A stretch of 32,944 bases of DNA from an uncultured cyanobacterium (GCA_903858015.1 CAIOGZ010000100.1:1-32944), one strand, 5' to 3'. Counted from the stretch's first letter, positions 15,216 to 23,723 are shown. The notes: generated by a model from the letters alone, not told the origin. Numbers and translations: made by a program.

Positions 15216-16600
15216 AGAGCCACTCCCGCTGGTGGCAGCGCCTCACGGTGCCCCAATTCACCGTGATCACGGGCCTACTGGTGATCGCCGTAGGCACTTT
15301 TATGATGGCTAGCCCGCTCTGCTCCAGCGACGAGGTGGGGCTCTGGGAAGCGTTGTTCACCGTCACCTCAGCGATCACGGTGACGGGTCTTTCGATCATC
15401 GATATCGGCAAGGACCTCACCTTGGTCGGCCAAATGCTGCTGGCCGGGCTGATCCTGACCGGCGGCCTGGGGTTGATGGTGGTCACCACCTTCCTGCAGG
15501 GATTCGTGCAGGGCCGCTCGGGCCTGCGCCACCGACTCGACAAAGGACGCACCCTTGATGAGTTCGGCGTCGGCGGCATCGGCCCCACCTTCCACCAGAT
15601 CCTGATCATCGCGGCGGCGGTGATCGCTTTAGGCAGCGTCGTTCTCTACAGCTTCGGCTTCACCGACATCGAGAACCGGCCGGAGCGCCTCTGGGCCGCC
15701 CTGTTCCACTGCATCAGCGCCTACAACAACGCCGGCTTTGGTCTATGGAGTGACAACCTGGTGGCCTACCGCCAGCAGCCGGTGGTGAATGGGGTGATCG
15801 CGGCCCTGATCGTGATCGGCGGCATCGGCTGGCGCGTCAGCAACGACCTCTGGATCAACCGCCACCGGCTGGGCGAATGGAGCCGCCGGAGCCGGCTCAG
15901 CCTGCACACGCGGCTGGTACTGCGCACCACTGCGGCGCTGATCGTCATCGGGGCGGTGGGCTTGTTGTTCACGGAGCATTTCGCCACCGAAGCCATGGTG
16001 GGGCAGTTGGGCTGGTGGGACAAACTTCAGGTCACCCTGTTCCAGTCGATCACCACCCGCACCGCTGGATTCAACACCGTGCCGCTCACGGTGGACACCA
16101 TTTCCGATGCCGGCCTGCTGCTAATGATCAGCCTGATGATGATCGGAGCTAGCCCGGGCGGCACCGGCGGTGGCATCAAGACCACCACCTTTGCCGCCCT
16201 GGTGGCGGCCACCCGCTCCACCCTGCGGGGCGAGGAGGAGGTGGTGGTGGACGATCGCGAGATTCCCTCCAAGCTGGTGCTTCGGGCCATCGGAGTGGCC
16301 CTGGCCTCCGTCCTGTTCGTGCTGGCGATGGCCCTGCTGCTCGGGTTGGGGAACACCACTGCAGGCAAGCCGGGCAGCGAGGCTTTCAGCTTTATCGAAA
16401 AACTGTTCACCTGCGTGTCGGCCTTTGGCACCGTTGGCCTCGACCTGGGGGTCACCGCCCAGCTCAACCGTTGGGGGCAGCTGGTGCTGCTGGTGGGTAT
16501 GTTCGTGGGCCGCCTGGGGATTTTGCTGCTGCTCTCGGCCATTTACCCCAGCCGCCCCCCCAATCGGGTGGGCTATCCCCGTGAAGATCTCTACCTTTAA
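15212..16600 (+). CDS. ktrB: Potassium uptake channel subunit KtrB/TrkH family
   Basis: This 462-aa integral membrane protein would form the ion path of a Ktr-type K+ uptake system, driven in many cyanobacteria by Na+. Four pore-loop filters are visible, each with the key glycine: SAITVTGLS near 50-58, SAYNNAGFGL near 169, TTRTAGFNTV near 285 and SAFGTVGLDLG near 405. These alternate with hydrophobic helices. The start is GTG overlapping the preceding stop. The regulatory partner ktrA lies 56 bp downstream. A 13-bp tandem duplication begins exactly at the ktrB stop codon. Confidence 0.95.
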   Translation: MKSHSRWWQRLTVPQFTVITGLLVIAVGTFMMASPLCSSDEVGLWEALFTVTSAITVTGLSIIDIGKDLTLVGQMLLAGLILTGGLGLMVVTTFLQGFVQGRSGLRHRLDKGRTLDEFGVGGIGPTFHQILIIAAAVIALGSVVLYSFGFTDIENRPERLWAALFHCISAYNNAGFGLWSDNLVAYRQQPVVNGVIAALIVIGGIGWRVSNDLWINRHRLGEWSRRSRLSLHTRLVLRTTAALIVIGAVGLLFTEHFATEAMVGQLGWWDKLQVTLFQSITTRTAGFNTVPLTVDTISDAGLLLMISLMMIGASPGGTGGGIKTTTFAALVAATRSTLRGEEEVVVDDREIPSKLVLRAIGVALASVLFVLAMALLLGLGNTTAGKPGSEAFSFIEKLFTCVSAFGTVGLDLGVTAQLNRWGQLVLLVGMFVGRLGILLLLSAIYPSRPPNRVGYPREDLYL

Positions 16601-16623
16601 CCGCCATGGATAACCGCCATGGC
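16598..16623. repeat. 13-bp tandem duplication at the ktrB stop
   Basis: TAACCGCCATGGA at 16598-16610 is followed by TAACCGCCATGGC at 16611-16623. The first unit contains the ktrB stop codon. It is the only notable feature of the ktrB-ktrA gap. Confidence 0.85.
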
Positions 16624-16656
16624 TCACCCCCCACTCCTCCCCCCTGTTGAGCAGTC

Positions 16657-17361
16657 ATGACCTCTTGGTGGCAATGGCCCAATCGCAGCGATACGATCTC
16701 GAAGAGCTACGCCGTGATCGGCGTCGGACGCTTCGGCAGTGCCGTCTGCAAAGAGTTGCTGCGCTTCGACGCTGAGGTCCTGGCGATCGATAACAGTCAA
16801 CGGGCGATCGATGAGCTCCGCCAGGAGGATCCAGCGATCGAGGCCCGGGTGGTGGATTGCACCGATGAGGAGGCCCTGCGGGCCGCCGGCGCCCTCGACG
16901 TGGGCACGGTGGTGGTGGCGATCAGCGAGCCGATCGAGGTCAGCATCACGGCCACGCTGATCGTCAAAGATGCGGTCGGCAGCCTGGTCAACCAGGTGAT
17001 TGCCCGGGCCAGCAGCGATCTGCACGAAAAAATGCTTCGGCGGGTCGGCGCCGATCGGGTGGTGTTTCCCTCCAAGATGCAGGGCACCAGGCTCGGCATG
17101 GAACTGGCGCGGCCCAATCTGCTGGAGCGGTTGCGTCTCGACGATCGCCATAGCATCGAAGAGATCAAGGTACCGAAGCCGTTCGTCGGTTATTCGTTGC
17201 GGCAACTCAACTTGCGCAAAAACCACAACGTCAGCGTGCTGGCGGCCGGCCCTGAGAACCGTCTCACCGTCAATCCCCCGGCTTCCCAGATTCTCAACGG
17301 CGACGAACTGCTGGTGATCATGGGCAGCAGCGAAGCCCTTGAGAGTCTCCCTTCCAGCTGA
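16657..17361 (+). CDS. ktrA: Potassium uptake regulatory subunit KtrA/TrkA family
   Basis: This 234-aa cytoplasmic RCK protein would gate the KtrB channel. The RCK_N Rossmann start is YAVIGVGRFGSAV at 18-30, with the ribose-binding acidic residue in LAIDNSQ. VVAISEPIEVSITATLIVK and LGMELARPNLLERL mark the end of that domain. A C-terminal RCK_C domain follows (FVGYSLRQLNLRKNHNVSVLAA). Ligands in the family are ATP/ADP or NAD(H). The stop lies 4 bp before the likely anmK ATG. Confidence 0.95.
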   Translation: MTSWWQWPNRSDTISKSYAVIGVGRFGSAVCKELLRFDAEVLAIDNSQRAIDELRQEDPAIEARVVDCTDEEALRAAGALDVGTVVVAISEPIEVSITATLIVKDAVGSLVNQVIARASSDLHEKMLRRVGADRVVFPSKMQGTRLGMELARPNLLERLRLDDRHSIEEIKVPKPFVGYSLRQLNLRKNHNVSVLAAGPENRLTVNPPASQILNGDELLVIMGSSEALESLPSS

Positions 17362-17365
17362 ATCG

Positions 17366-18553
17366 ATGCACGTGCTGGGCCTGATGAGCGGCACGAGTGC
17401 CGACGGCATCGACGCGGTGCTGGCCAGCTTCGAAGGTCCGTTGGCCCGTCCCCGCTGGCGCCTGCTGGCCAGCGTCTCGGCCCCCTATCCCGACGACCTG
17501 CAGGCCCGCTTGGTGGCCATGGGCCAGGGAGAGCCGTTGAGCGCCGCCGCCATTCTCGATCTAGCCGAGGCCGTCACCGAACAGCAGGCCTTGGCCGCCC
17601 GGGCCTGCGATCCAGAGCGGCGGGCGGAACTGGTGGGCTGCCACGGCCAAACCGTATGGCACCGCCCCCCGACCGCCCAGCAACGGGGGGCGAGCTGGCA
17701 GCTGCTGCAGGGGCCCCTGCTGGCCGAACTGCTCGCCAAACCGGTGGTCTACGACTTCCGTGGCGCCGACCTAGCCCTCGGCGGTCAGGGCGCCCCCTTG
17801 GTTCCCGCCACCGATGCCGCCCTGTTGGGGGGAATCGGGGGCTGGCGGGCGGTGTTGAACCTCGGCGGCATCGCCAACCTCACCCTGCTCCCCCCCGCCC
17901 GGGGTCCGGATCGCCACGCCGCCGTGCGCGGCTGGGACTGCGGCCCGGCCAACACCCTGATCGATCTCGCCGTGAGGCGTCTCAGCGGCGGCCGGCTCGG
18001 TTTCGATGCCGACGGCGCCTGGGCGCGGCAGGGTCGCATCCAGGGGGAGCTGATTGAACGTTGGCTGCGGGAGCCCTACTTCCTGCAGGAGCCTCCGAAA
18101 TCCAGCGGGCGGGAAAGCTTCGGTGCCCCAGACCTGGAGCGACGTCTCGCCGAACTGGCGGCCGCCGGCAGCGAGCCCCCCTCCACCGGCTCGAGCGATC
18201 GCTTCGCCGCCGATGCCCTGGCCACCCTCACCGCCTTCACGGCGGCGGTGGTGGCAGCTGATCTAGAGCGCGGGCCCCGGCCGCTCGAACTGCTGGTGGC
18301 CGGCGGCGGTTGCCGCAATCGATTTCTGATCGAGCAGCTGCGGCGCCGCTGCCGCGGCATGGCCGTGCGACCGCTCCAGGAGCTGGGCATCGCCGACTGC
18401 GAGCGGGAGGCCCTGGCCTTTGCCCTGCTCGCCTGGTGGCACCGCTGCGGCCATCCGGGCTCGCTGCCATCGGTCACCGGCGCCAGCCGCGGCGCCGTGC
18501 TGGGGGTGCGCACACCAGCTGCCCGGAGGCGGGGCGCCCTCAGGATCGGCTAA
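17366..18553 (+). CDS. anmK: Anhydro-N-acetylmuramic acid kinase
   Basis: AnmK opens and phosphorylates 1,6-anhydro-MurNAc from peptidoglycan turnover to give MurNAc-6-phosphate. The protein starts MHVLGLMSGTSADGIDAVL, the diagnostic family N-terminus. NLGGIANLTLL, RGWDCGPANTLIDLAVR and LLVAGGGCRNRFLIEQL (near 310) are also typical. From the ATG at 17366 it is 395 aa, close to the family norm. A TTG at 17339 is in frame but lies inside ktrA and before the conserved start. It is the last gene of the plus-strand run and converges on the RHH gene, 7 bp away. Confidence 0.93.
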   Translation: MHVLGLMSGTSADGIDAVLASFEGPLARPRWRLLASVSAPYPDDLQARLVAMGQGEPLSAAAILDLAEAVTEQQALAARACDPERRAELVGCHGQTVWHRPPTAQQRGASWQLLQGPLLAELLAKPVVYDFRGADLALGGQGAPLVPATDAALLGGIGGWRAVLNLGGIANLTLLPPARGPDRHAAVRGWDCGPANTLIDLAVRRLSGGRLGFDADGAWARQGRIQGELIERWLREPYFLQEPPKSSGRESFGAPDLERRLAELAAAGSEPPSTGSSDRFAADALATLTAFTAAVVAADLERGPRPLELLVAGGGCRNRFLIEQLRRRCRGMAVRPLQELGIADCEREALAFALLAWWHRCGHPGSLPSVTGASRGAVLGVRTPAARRRGALRIG

Positions 18554-18560
18554 GCGGGCC

Positions 18561-18929
18561 TCAACCTCGGAGGGAGCGCAGCCGCAGGCGGCGGGGAATC
18601 CCCCGCAGCCGGCGGGGCCCTTCCGATTCATGCCGTTCGAGGGCGGCCCGGAAGCCGGCGGTGCTGCCGGCCAGGGGAGGGGCCAGGCCTGCCGGGGCAG
18701 CGGCCGCCCCAGGGGGGCTGGGGGACGGGGCGGGGCAGGCGGGCGGGGCATCGCGTTGGCGCTCCAACCGCTCAATCCCCTGCTGGATCAGCACCTTGGC
18801 CATGTTGCTCACGGTGCGGGATTCATCCTCCGCCAGCAGCGAAAGCCGCAGGCAGAGATCCTCGGGCAGCACCACCTGAATTCGGGGCGACTTGGGGCGC
18901 CCACTGGAGGAGGTCTGACGGGTGGGCAC
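18561..18929 (-). CDS. Ribbon-helix-helix (CopG-like) DNA-binding protein
   Basis: This is a 122-aa protein. Residues 16-56 fit the RHH fold, with a beta strand PRIQVVLPEDL, a helix LCLRLSLLAEDESR and a second helix TVSNMAKVLIQQGIERLERQ. The strand residues R, Q and V would contact the DNA major groove as a dimer. The second half is Ala/Pro-rich and basic at the very end, with no recognisable fold. Small proteins of this type are often autoregulators or antitoxins; no toxin gene is adjacent. A 13-bp tandem repeat 48-73 bp upstream is a candidate operator. Confidence 0.75.
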   Translation of the reverse strand: MPTRQTSSSGRPKSPRIQVVLPEDLCLRLSLLAEDESRTVSNMAKVLIQQGIERLERQRDAPPACPAPSPSPPGAAAAPAGLAPPLAGSTAGFRAALERHESEGPRRLRGIPRRLRLRSLRG

Positions 18930-18976
18930 GCCCCAGGGATCCGACTATTTAGCCAAAAGTGTACAGAGGCTGGCAA

Positions 18977-19002
18977 GGGTAGTATCCAGGGGTAGTATCC
19001 AG
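18977..19002. promoter_or_regulatory. 13-bp tandem direct repeat, candidate RHH operator
   Basis: GGGTAGTATCCAG occurs twice back to back at 18977-18989 and 18990-19002. It lies upstream of the RHH regulator (minus) and of the small gene ending at 19420 (plus). RHH dimers commonly bind such direct repeats cooperatively. The assignment to this regulator is inference. Confidence 0.4.
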
Positions 19003-19210
19003 CCGTAGGTTTGTGCACCGGATCCCCATCCCCTGGATTCGGTCCGCCTGGATCCTCCCCTTCCCCGGCCCCACGGCCTGTCCTAACCATGGCCAGAAGC
19101 AGGCAGACCCCCACCCCCAGCAGCGAACCCCAACTCTCTTCCCAGCTGTCGGCCCCGCTCTCCCCCCCCGCGGCAGCCAACGCCGGCGCACCGCGGCCGA
19201 CCCCAGTGAT

Positions 19211-19420
19211 GTGCTGGTTTCCGCCGTGATCAGCACCTACCTGCTCACCCACCTGCACCACGTGCTGCAACGGGCTGAGTTCGGGGCCCAGCAGGAGGGT
19301 CGCGAGGCCCTCGCGGCCAACTACGCCCAACTGCGCAAGGTGCTGTGCCTGGATGCCCGCTCCATGGAAGATGCCTCCGCCAGTGGCACCGAGGACGACG
19401 GCCAAGTCAGCGCCGCCTGA
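19211..19420 (+). CDS. Small conserved-looking helical protein, start uncertain
   Basis: The convincing part is from residue VLVSAVISTYLLTHLHHVLQ through REALAANYAQLRKVLCLDARSME, a helical segment followed by an acidic tail. From a GTG at 19211 it is 69 aa. The same frame is open back to a GTG at 19013, but that part is Pro/Arg/Ser-rich and looks non-coding. An ATG at 19089 opens a different frame that ends at 19229. The true start is therefore unresolved: either GTG at 19211 or a frameshift near 19200. The family is not identified. Confidence 0.5.
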   Translation: MLVSAVISTYLLTHLHHVLQRAEFGAQQEGREALAANYAQLRKVLCLDARSMEDASASGTEDDGQVSAA

Positions 19421-19497
19421 TCGACAGGCACCCGTTCGCCGCCGATGCCGCAGCCCAGAAGGCAAGCATTTAGGTTCAGGCCAACCGCTCGGGAGCG

Positions 19498-19779
19498 ATG
19501 ACCGCCGACAACCTGGCTGCAATGGCGGCTGAAGCTGGGCTGAGCAGCAGCGCCCAGAACGCCGCCAAGCTCTACGGCCTGATCAGCGCCGATCCCGAAC
19601 TCACCCAGTCGTTGTTCCGCCAAGCCCTGCAGGATCCCAGCGGAGCGCTGGCCCGGATCGTGGCGATCGGCGCCGACCAGGGGCTGGTGGTCAGCCCCGA
19701 AGACGTAACCAACCACCTGGCGGGCCTCGACGATAGCTCCACCAAGCAATGGCTGCTCAAGGCCCGCGGCGGCCTTTGA
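19498..19779 (+). CDS. Nif11-like small protein
   Basis: The product is 93 aa. Residues about 25-70 (KLYGLISADPELTQSLFRQAL, then ARIVAIGADQGLVVSPEDVTNHL) follow the Nif11 pattern of a DPEL helix, a short linker and an AxxxGxxxSPEDV helix. Nif11-like domains occur as leaders of ribosomally made peptides and as stand-alone cyanobacterial proteins. No double-glycine cleavage site or Cys-rich core follows, so a stand-alone role is more likely. The ATG at 19498 is clear. The 3' end overlaps the convergent membrane-protein gene by 23 bp. Confidence 0.6.
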   Translation: MTADNLAAMAAEAGLSSSAQNAAKLYGLISADPELTQSLFRQALQDPSGALARIVAIGADQGLVVSPEDVTNHLAGLDDSSTKQWLLKARGGL

Positions 19780-20041
19780 ATTCGGCCCGATCGGCGAACC
19801 CGGCCGCATCCGCCAGCGCCGCAGCCTCCGCGGCCGGCACCGCCGCAGCCTCCGCCCGACTGCCGACGATCGCCTCCAAGCCGGGCCGTAGGGCTGGTCG
19901 CCAAAGCGAAGACTGACTGCGGCGAGGCAGACGATGCTCGGCGCCACCGCCCCGGGCCCAGCTGAAGAACAACCAGTAGCTCACCAAAGCCAGGCCCGCC
20001 GCAACCACCAGGGCTGCCACCTGCTCAAGCCGTCGAATCAT
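19757..20041 (-). CDS. Small single-helix membrane protein
   Basis: From the ATG at 20041 the protein is 94 aa, starting MIRRLEQVAALVVAAGLALVS. A positively charged N-terminus precedes one transmembrane helix (about 7-27), then a soluble Arg/Ala-rich tail. The frame is open further upstream to 20137, but that part shows no protein-like character. The family is unknown. It is divergent to the ABC-F gene. Confidence 0.5.
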   Translation of the reverse strand: MIRRLEQVAALVVAAGLALVSYWLFFSWARGGGAEHRLPRRSQSSLWRPALRPGLEAIVGSRAEAAAVPAAEAAALADAAGFADRAEFKGRRGP

Positions 20042-20151
20042 CGCGAGCGCTGGAGGTGGGCATCTCTGCAGTCTGCCCGACCGATCCACGGCTGGGGCCA
20101 AGCTCCAGGACAGCGCCGGGAGATGATGGCAGTCCATCCCCGCTCCCCCCC

Positions 20152-21951
20152 GTGCTGCGCCTCGAACGCATTGGCAAGATCTATCCCACCGGGGAGGTGC
20201 TGCGCGATGTCACATGGGAAGTGAAGGCAGGTGATCGGATCGGCTTGGTCGGAGTCAACGGCGCCGGCAAATCCACCCAGATGCGGATCATCGCCGGCTT
20301 GGAGGAACCGAGCAGCGGCCAGGTTGTGAAGCAGGGCGCGCCGCGCATCGTCTATCTGCAGCAGGAATTCGATGTCGACCCGCGCCGCAGCGTGCGCCAG
20401 GAGCTGTTTCAGGCCTTCGGCGAGGCGGCCGAGGTACTCAACCGCCAGGCCGAGGTGGAGGAGGCCATGGCCAGCGACCAGGCCGCTGCCGATCCCGACC
20501 ATCTCGACCGGCTGATCCACCAACTCGGGTCGTTGCAGAGCCGCTTCGAAGCCCTGCACGGCTATGAACTCGATGCTCGGATCGACAAGCTTCTCCCCAC
20601 CATCGGCTTCAGCCCCGAGGGGGCGGAACTCAAGGTGGGTGACTATTCAGGGGGCTGGCAAATGCGGATTGCCCTCGGCAAAATCCTGCTGCAGGAACCC
20701 GACCTCCTGCTACTTGATGAACCCACCAACCACCTGGACGTCGAAACGATTCAGTGGCTAGAGGGATATCTAATTGCCCAGAGTGTGCCATTGGTTGTAA
20801 TCAGCCATGACCGGGCTTTTCTCGATCGGGTCTGCAACCAGATCGTCGAGACGGAAAGGGGTGTATCGCGCAGTTATTTAGGCAACTACAGCCAACATCT
20901 CGAGTTAAAGGCCCTAGAGCGCCAGGCCGGCCAGGCCGCCTTCGAACGGCAGCAGAAGGAACTGGCCAGCCAACAGGCCTACATCGACCGCTTCCGAGCC
21001 AGCGCCACCCGCAGCACCCAGGCCAAAAGCCGCGAGAAGCTCCTCGACAAGGTGGAGCGGATCGAGGCCCCCCTGGAGAGCCTGGCGGGACCCCGCTTCC
21101 AGTTTCCACCGGCCCCCCGTTCCGGCCGGCAGGTGGCGCTGATCGAAAACCTCAGCCATAGCTACGGCGATCGCATTCTGTTTCTGGGGGCCAACCTGGA
21201 GGTGGAGCGCGGCGATCGGATCGCCTTCGTGGGGCCCAACGGCGCCGGCAAATCCACCCTGCTGCGGCTGGTGATGGGCCTGGAGCAGCCGGAGGAGGGG
21301 GTGGCCAGCCTTGGCGACCACAATGTGGTTGCTGGCTATTTCGAGCAAAACCAGGCCGAGGCCCTCAACCTTGGCCGCAGCGTGATCGACACCTTGTTTG
21401 AGGCGGTACCCGACTGGACCCAAACCCAGGTGCGCTCCCTGCTGGGCAGCTTCGGCTTCAGCAACGACGCCGTCTTCAAGGAGGTGGTCCAGCTCTCCGG
21501 CGGCGAGAAGGCCCGCCTGGCCCTGGCCCTGATGCTGCTCACCCCCTGCAACCTGTTGGTGCTGGATGAACCCACCAACCACCTCGATATCCCCGCCAAG
21601 CAGATGCTGGAGGATGCCTTGATGGATTACGAGGGCGCCGCCCTGCTGGTCTCCCACGACAGATACTTCATCTCCCGGGTGGCCAACCGGATCGTGGAAC
21701 TGGGTAATGGAGAACTGGTGCTCTATCGAGGCGACTACGCCTACTACCAAGACAAGAAGCGCGAGGAAGCGGCCGCAGCCCTGGAACAGGAAGACCTACG
21801 CCAGCGCAACGAGAAACGGCAGGCCAATCGGCTCAAACAGGCGAAGCGGCAGGCGTCGCGCAGCAACGAGCGCAGCCCCTCCGAGCACGACCCCGCTGCC
21901 GCCCCAAGCGCTGGCGCCGCCCCCAGGGCCGCCCAAACCAAAACCGCCTAA
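20152..21951 (+). CDS. ABC-F family ATPase (Uup/EttA-like)
   Basis: This soluble protein has two ATP-binding cassettes and no membrane helices, so it probably acts on the ribosome or in translation and DNA-stability roles as other ABC-F proteins do. The first cassette has GVNGAGKST near 34-42, signature YSGGWQMR and LLLLDEPTNHLD. The second has GPNGAGKST, LSGGEKARL and LLVLDEPTNHLD. A linker (about 265-325) is rich in Q, R and E, as in the family. The C-terminus is a Lys/Arg/Gln-rich coiled segment (KKREEAAAALEQEDLRQRNEKR at its start), suggesting the Uup group. The GTG at 20152 (MLRLERIGKIYPTGE) is preferred over an in-frame start at 20056, which adds 32 unstructured residues. Confidence 0.93.
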   Translation: MLRLERIGKIYPTGEVLRDVTWEVKAGDRIGLVGVNGAGKSTQMRIIAGLEEPSSGQVVKQGAPRIVYLQQEFDVDPRRSVRQELFQAFGEAAEVLNRQAEVEEAMASDQAAADPDHLDRLIHQLGSLQSRFEALHGYELDARIDKLLPTIGFSPEGAELKVGDYSGGWQMRIALGKILLQEPDLLLLDEPTNHLDVETIQWLEGYLIAQSVPLVVISHDRAFLDRVCNQIVETERGVSRSYLGNYSQHLELKALERQAGQAAFERQQKELASQQAYIDRFRASATRSTQAKSREKLLDKVERIEAPLESLAGPRFQFPPAPRSGRQVALIENLSHSYGDRILFLGANLEVERGDRIAFVGPNGAGKSTLLRLVMGLEQPEEGVASLGDHNVVAGYFEQNQAEALNLGRSVIDTLFEAVPDWTQTQVRSLLGSFGFSNDAVFKEVVQLSGGEKARLALALMLLTPCNLLVLDEPTNHLDIPAKQMLEDALMDYEGAALLVSHDRYFISRVANRIVELGNGELVLYRGDYAYYQDKKREEAAAALEQEDLRQRNEKRQANRLKQAKRQASRSNERSPSEHDPAAAPSAGAAPRAAQTKTA

Positions 21952-21974
21952 CACAGCCCTGCGCTGGTACCCGG

Positions 21975-22004
21975 GCATTAACCGCCTAGGCATTAACTGC
22001 CTAG
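21975..22004. repeat. 15-bp tandem duplication
   Basis: GCATTAACCGCCTAG (21975-21989) is followed by GCATTAACTGCCTAG (21990-22004), with one difference. Each junction forms a CCTAGG palindrome. It lies just after the ABC-F gene. Confidence 0.85.
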
Positions 22005-22142
22005 GCACGGACTACGGGCCCCTTGACCGCGTGTGCATTGACTGACAGATCCCAGGCCCGGCCCCCTGCCGCCCCGGGCCGGTCGATCGACCCTCCGCCC
22101 TGGCCACGCCGAGGCGAGGCGAAACGAGCACGCCAAGGCAAG

Positions 22143-22178
22143 ACCGGATTTCCTGACAGGACCGGATTTCCTGACAGG
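22143..22178. repeat. 18-bp perfect tandem duplication
   Basis: ACCGGATTTCCTGACAGG occurs at 22143-22160 and again at 22161-22178 without change. It is about 90 bp upstream of the gene at 22265 and could affect its promoter. Confidence 0.9.
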
Positions 22179-22264
22179 ACGGTTATCCCGGTTGCAACGG
22201 ATACGCGAGCGTTTGAAACAGTTCGTAGCGTTGGGAGGTCCGAACGACCCCTGCGCCGCTCGCC

Positions 22265-22534
22265 ATGTCCGAACCTCTTGCCCTCACGCTCGGCCAGAAA
22301 TTCGAGCTCGAGCGGATGAACCGGGCCATCGATGCCACCGGAGACCCCCAGGCCCTGCGGGGGCTGGCCAAACAACTGCTGCAGGCTTGGCACAGCCAGA
22401 AGGCCGCCACCCAGTGGGTGATGCGCCAACAACTCGGCAGCCCAGCCCGGGTCGCCACCGACCCCCTCCTCGATCCCATGGGCTTCGAAGGGCTGGGTCC
22501 AGCCCCGGGAAACCCGGGCCTGGACGTGCTCTAA
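22265..22534 (+). CDS. Conserved-looking cyanobacterial hypothetical protein
   Basis: This 89-aa protein begins MSEPLALTLGQKFELERMNRAID. A helical segment QALRGLAKQLLQAWHSQKAATQWVMRQQLG follows, and the tail is Gly/Pro-rich. The pattern resembles small conserved proteins of picocyanobacteria, but I cannot give a function. No signal, membrane helix or catalytic motif is seen. It converges with the HtrA gene, and the last codons form a strong hairpin. Confidence 0.75.
   Translation: MSEPLALTLGQKFELERMNRAIDATGDPQALRGLAKQLLQAWHSQKAATQWVMRQQLGSPARVATDPLLDPMGFEGLGPAPGNPGLDVL
22497..22525. terminator. Hairpin in the last codons, probable bidirectional terminator
   Basis: GTCCAG (22497-22502) pairs with CTGGAC (22520-22525), and CCCGGG pairs with CCCGGG inside, with an AAA loop and one mismatch. 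This GC-rich stem lies in the last ten codons of the gene ending at 22534 and just beyond the stop of the convergent protease gene (22542). No T-tract follows on either strand, as is common in cyanobacteria. Confidence 0.5.
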
Positions 22535-22541
22535 ACCAGGA

Positions 22542-23723
22542 TCATCGGCGGCGAGGCTGGGCCATCTCCCTGGGCACCACCAAGTAGTTGAGTTCCGATC
22601 CATTGCGATTCACTCGCAAGCTGAGCGGCTGCCCCACCACCGCCGCATCCACCGCCGCCAGCAGCTCGACCGGAGCGAGCACCTGACGCCCCCCCGCCGC
22701 CAGAATCACATCCCCAGCCTGCACTCCCGCCAGGGCCGCCGGCCCACCGGGCTGGACTGAGGCCACCACGGCGCCGCCGGTCAGTCCAAGTCGGTTGGGC
22801 TGCTTGAGGTTGATCAGTCCAACCCCGATCACCGGATGGCTGGCCCGGCCCGTCGCCAGCAATTGGCGCACGATCCCCCGCGCCCGGTTGATCGGAATCG
22901 CGAAGCCAAGGCCCGCCCCCGGTCCCGATCGCACCAGGGCATTGATGCCTACCACCTCACCGTCGGCATTGAGCAAGGGCCCGCCGGAGTTGCCGGGATT
23001 GATCGCGGCATCGGTTTGGATCAGGTCGAGCCGCTTATCGGTGATCCCTAGCTTGCTGACATTGCGGTTGAGGCTGCTAACGATCCCGAGCGTCACGGTG
23101 TGATCCAGGCCAAAGGGATTGCCCACGGCAATGGCCCAATCCCCCACCTGCAGGGCATCGGAGTTGCCGAGGCTGGCCACGGGCCAGGGGCCGGGTCCTA
23201 GCAAACGCACCACCGCCAGATCGGTGATCGGATCGGCACCCACCACCCGGCCCTCAATTCGCTGGCCGGCCTGGAGGCCCACCATCACCCGTTCGGCCCC
23301 CTCCACCACATGGGCATTGGTGAGCACGAGCCCATCGGCCTGGAAGATCACGCCGCTCCCCTGGCTGCGCTCGGTGCGTTGGCTGGGGGCATTGGGGACG
23401 AGCGGAGCCAATCCGAAAAACTGGCGAAACAGCGGATCTTTGAGCAGCCCGCTCCCAGGGCCTGCACCGGCGGGCGAGCCGACGTTGCGCACCCATTCGA
23501 TCGTGACCACCGCCGGCCCAGCCCGGCGCACCGCTGCGGCCACGAACGACTGGCGGCTAAGGGCCCCGGCCCCAGCCTGCGCCCTAGCGGCGGGGGGAAG
23601 GCTGGTGACGATCCCGCCCAACCCCAGCACCGCCAGGGCGGCGATTCCAGAACCCCGGGCGATTCCAGAACCAAAAACGTTGCTGGAGCGAATCACGCGG
23701 CTGCGATGCCATGGCATTGGCAA
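22542..23723 (-). CDS. HtrA/Deg-family serine protease
   Basis: This trypsin-like protease would degrade misfolded proteins in the periplasm or thylakoid lumen. It is 393 aa, with an N-terminal signal or anchor segment (about 27-49, [24 protein letters not shown]). The catalytic triad is His138 in LTNAHVV, Asp168 in TDLAVVRL and Ser246 in [11 protein letters not shown]. One PDZ domain follows (about 300-385; [21 protein letters not shown]). This single-PDZ layout matches cyanobacterial HhoA/HhoB/HtrA; which paralogue it is cannot be decided. A GSGIA repeat ahead of the signal comes from an 18-bp-period duplication at 23641. Confidence 0.94.
   Translation of the reverse strand: MPMPWHRSRVIRSSNVFGSGIARGSGIAALAVLGLGGIVTSLPPAARAQAGAGALSRQSFVAAAVRRAGPAVVTIEWVRNVGSPAGAGPGSGLLKDPLFRQFFGLAPLVPNAPSQRTERSQGSGVIFQADGLVLTNAHVVEGAERVMVGLQAGQRIEGRVVGADPITDLAVVRLLGPGPWPVASLGNSDALQVGDWAIAVGNPFGLDHTVTLGIVSSLNRNVSKLGITDKRLDLIQTDAAINPGNSGGPLLNADGEVVGINALVRSGPGAGLGFAIPINRARGIVRQLLATGRASHPVIGVGLINLKQPNRLGLTGGAVVASVQPGGPAALAGVQAGDVILAAGGRQVLAPVELLAAVDAAVVGQPLSLRVNRNGSELNYLVVPREMAQPRRR
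23641..23672. repeat. 14-bp duplication with 18-bp period, coding
   Basis: GCGATTCCAGAACC occurs at 23641-23654 and 23659-23672. On the minus strand it gives the in-frame repeat [11 protein letters not shown] near the HtrA N-terminus. Confidence 0.85.

Larger units (their letters stand above)
21952..22264. other. Intergenic region with two tandem duplications
   Basis: This 313-bp gap holds a 15-bp duplication (21975-22004) and an 18-bp duplication (22143-22178). No gene is apparent. The part after 22180 is the likely promoter region of the gene at 22265. Confidence 0.6.
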
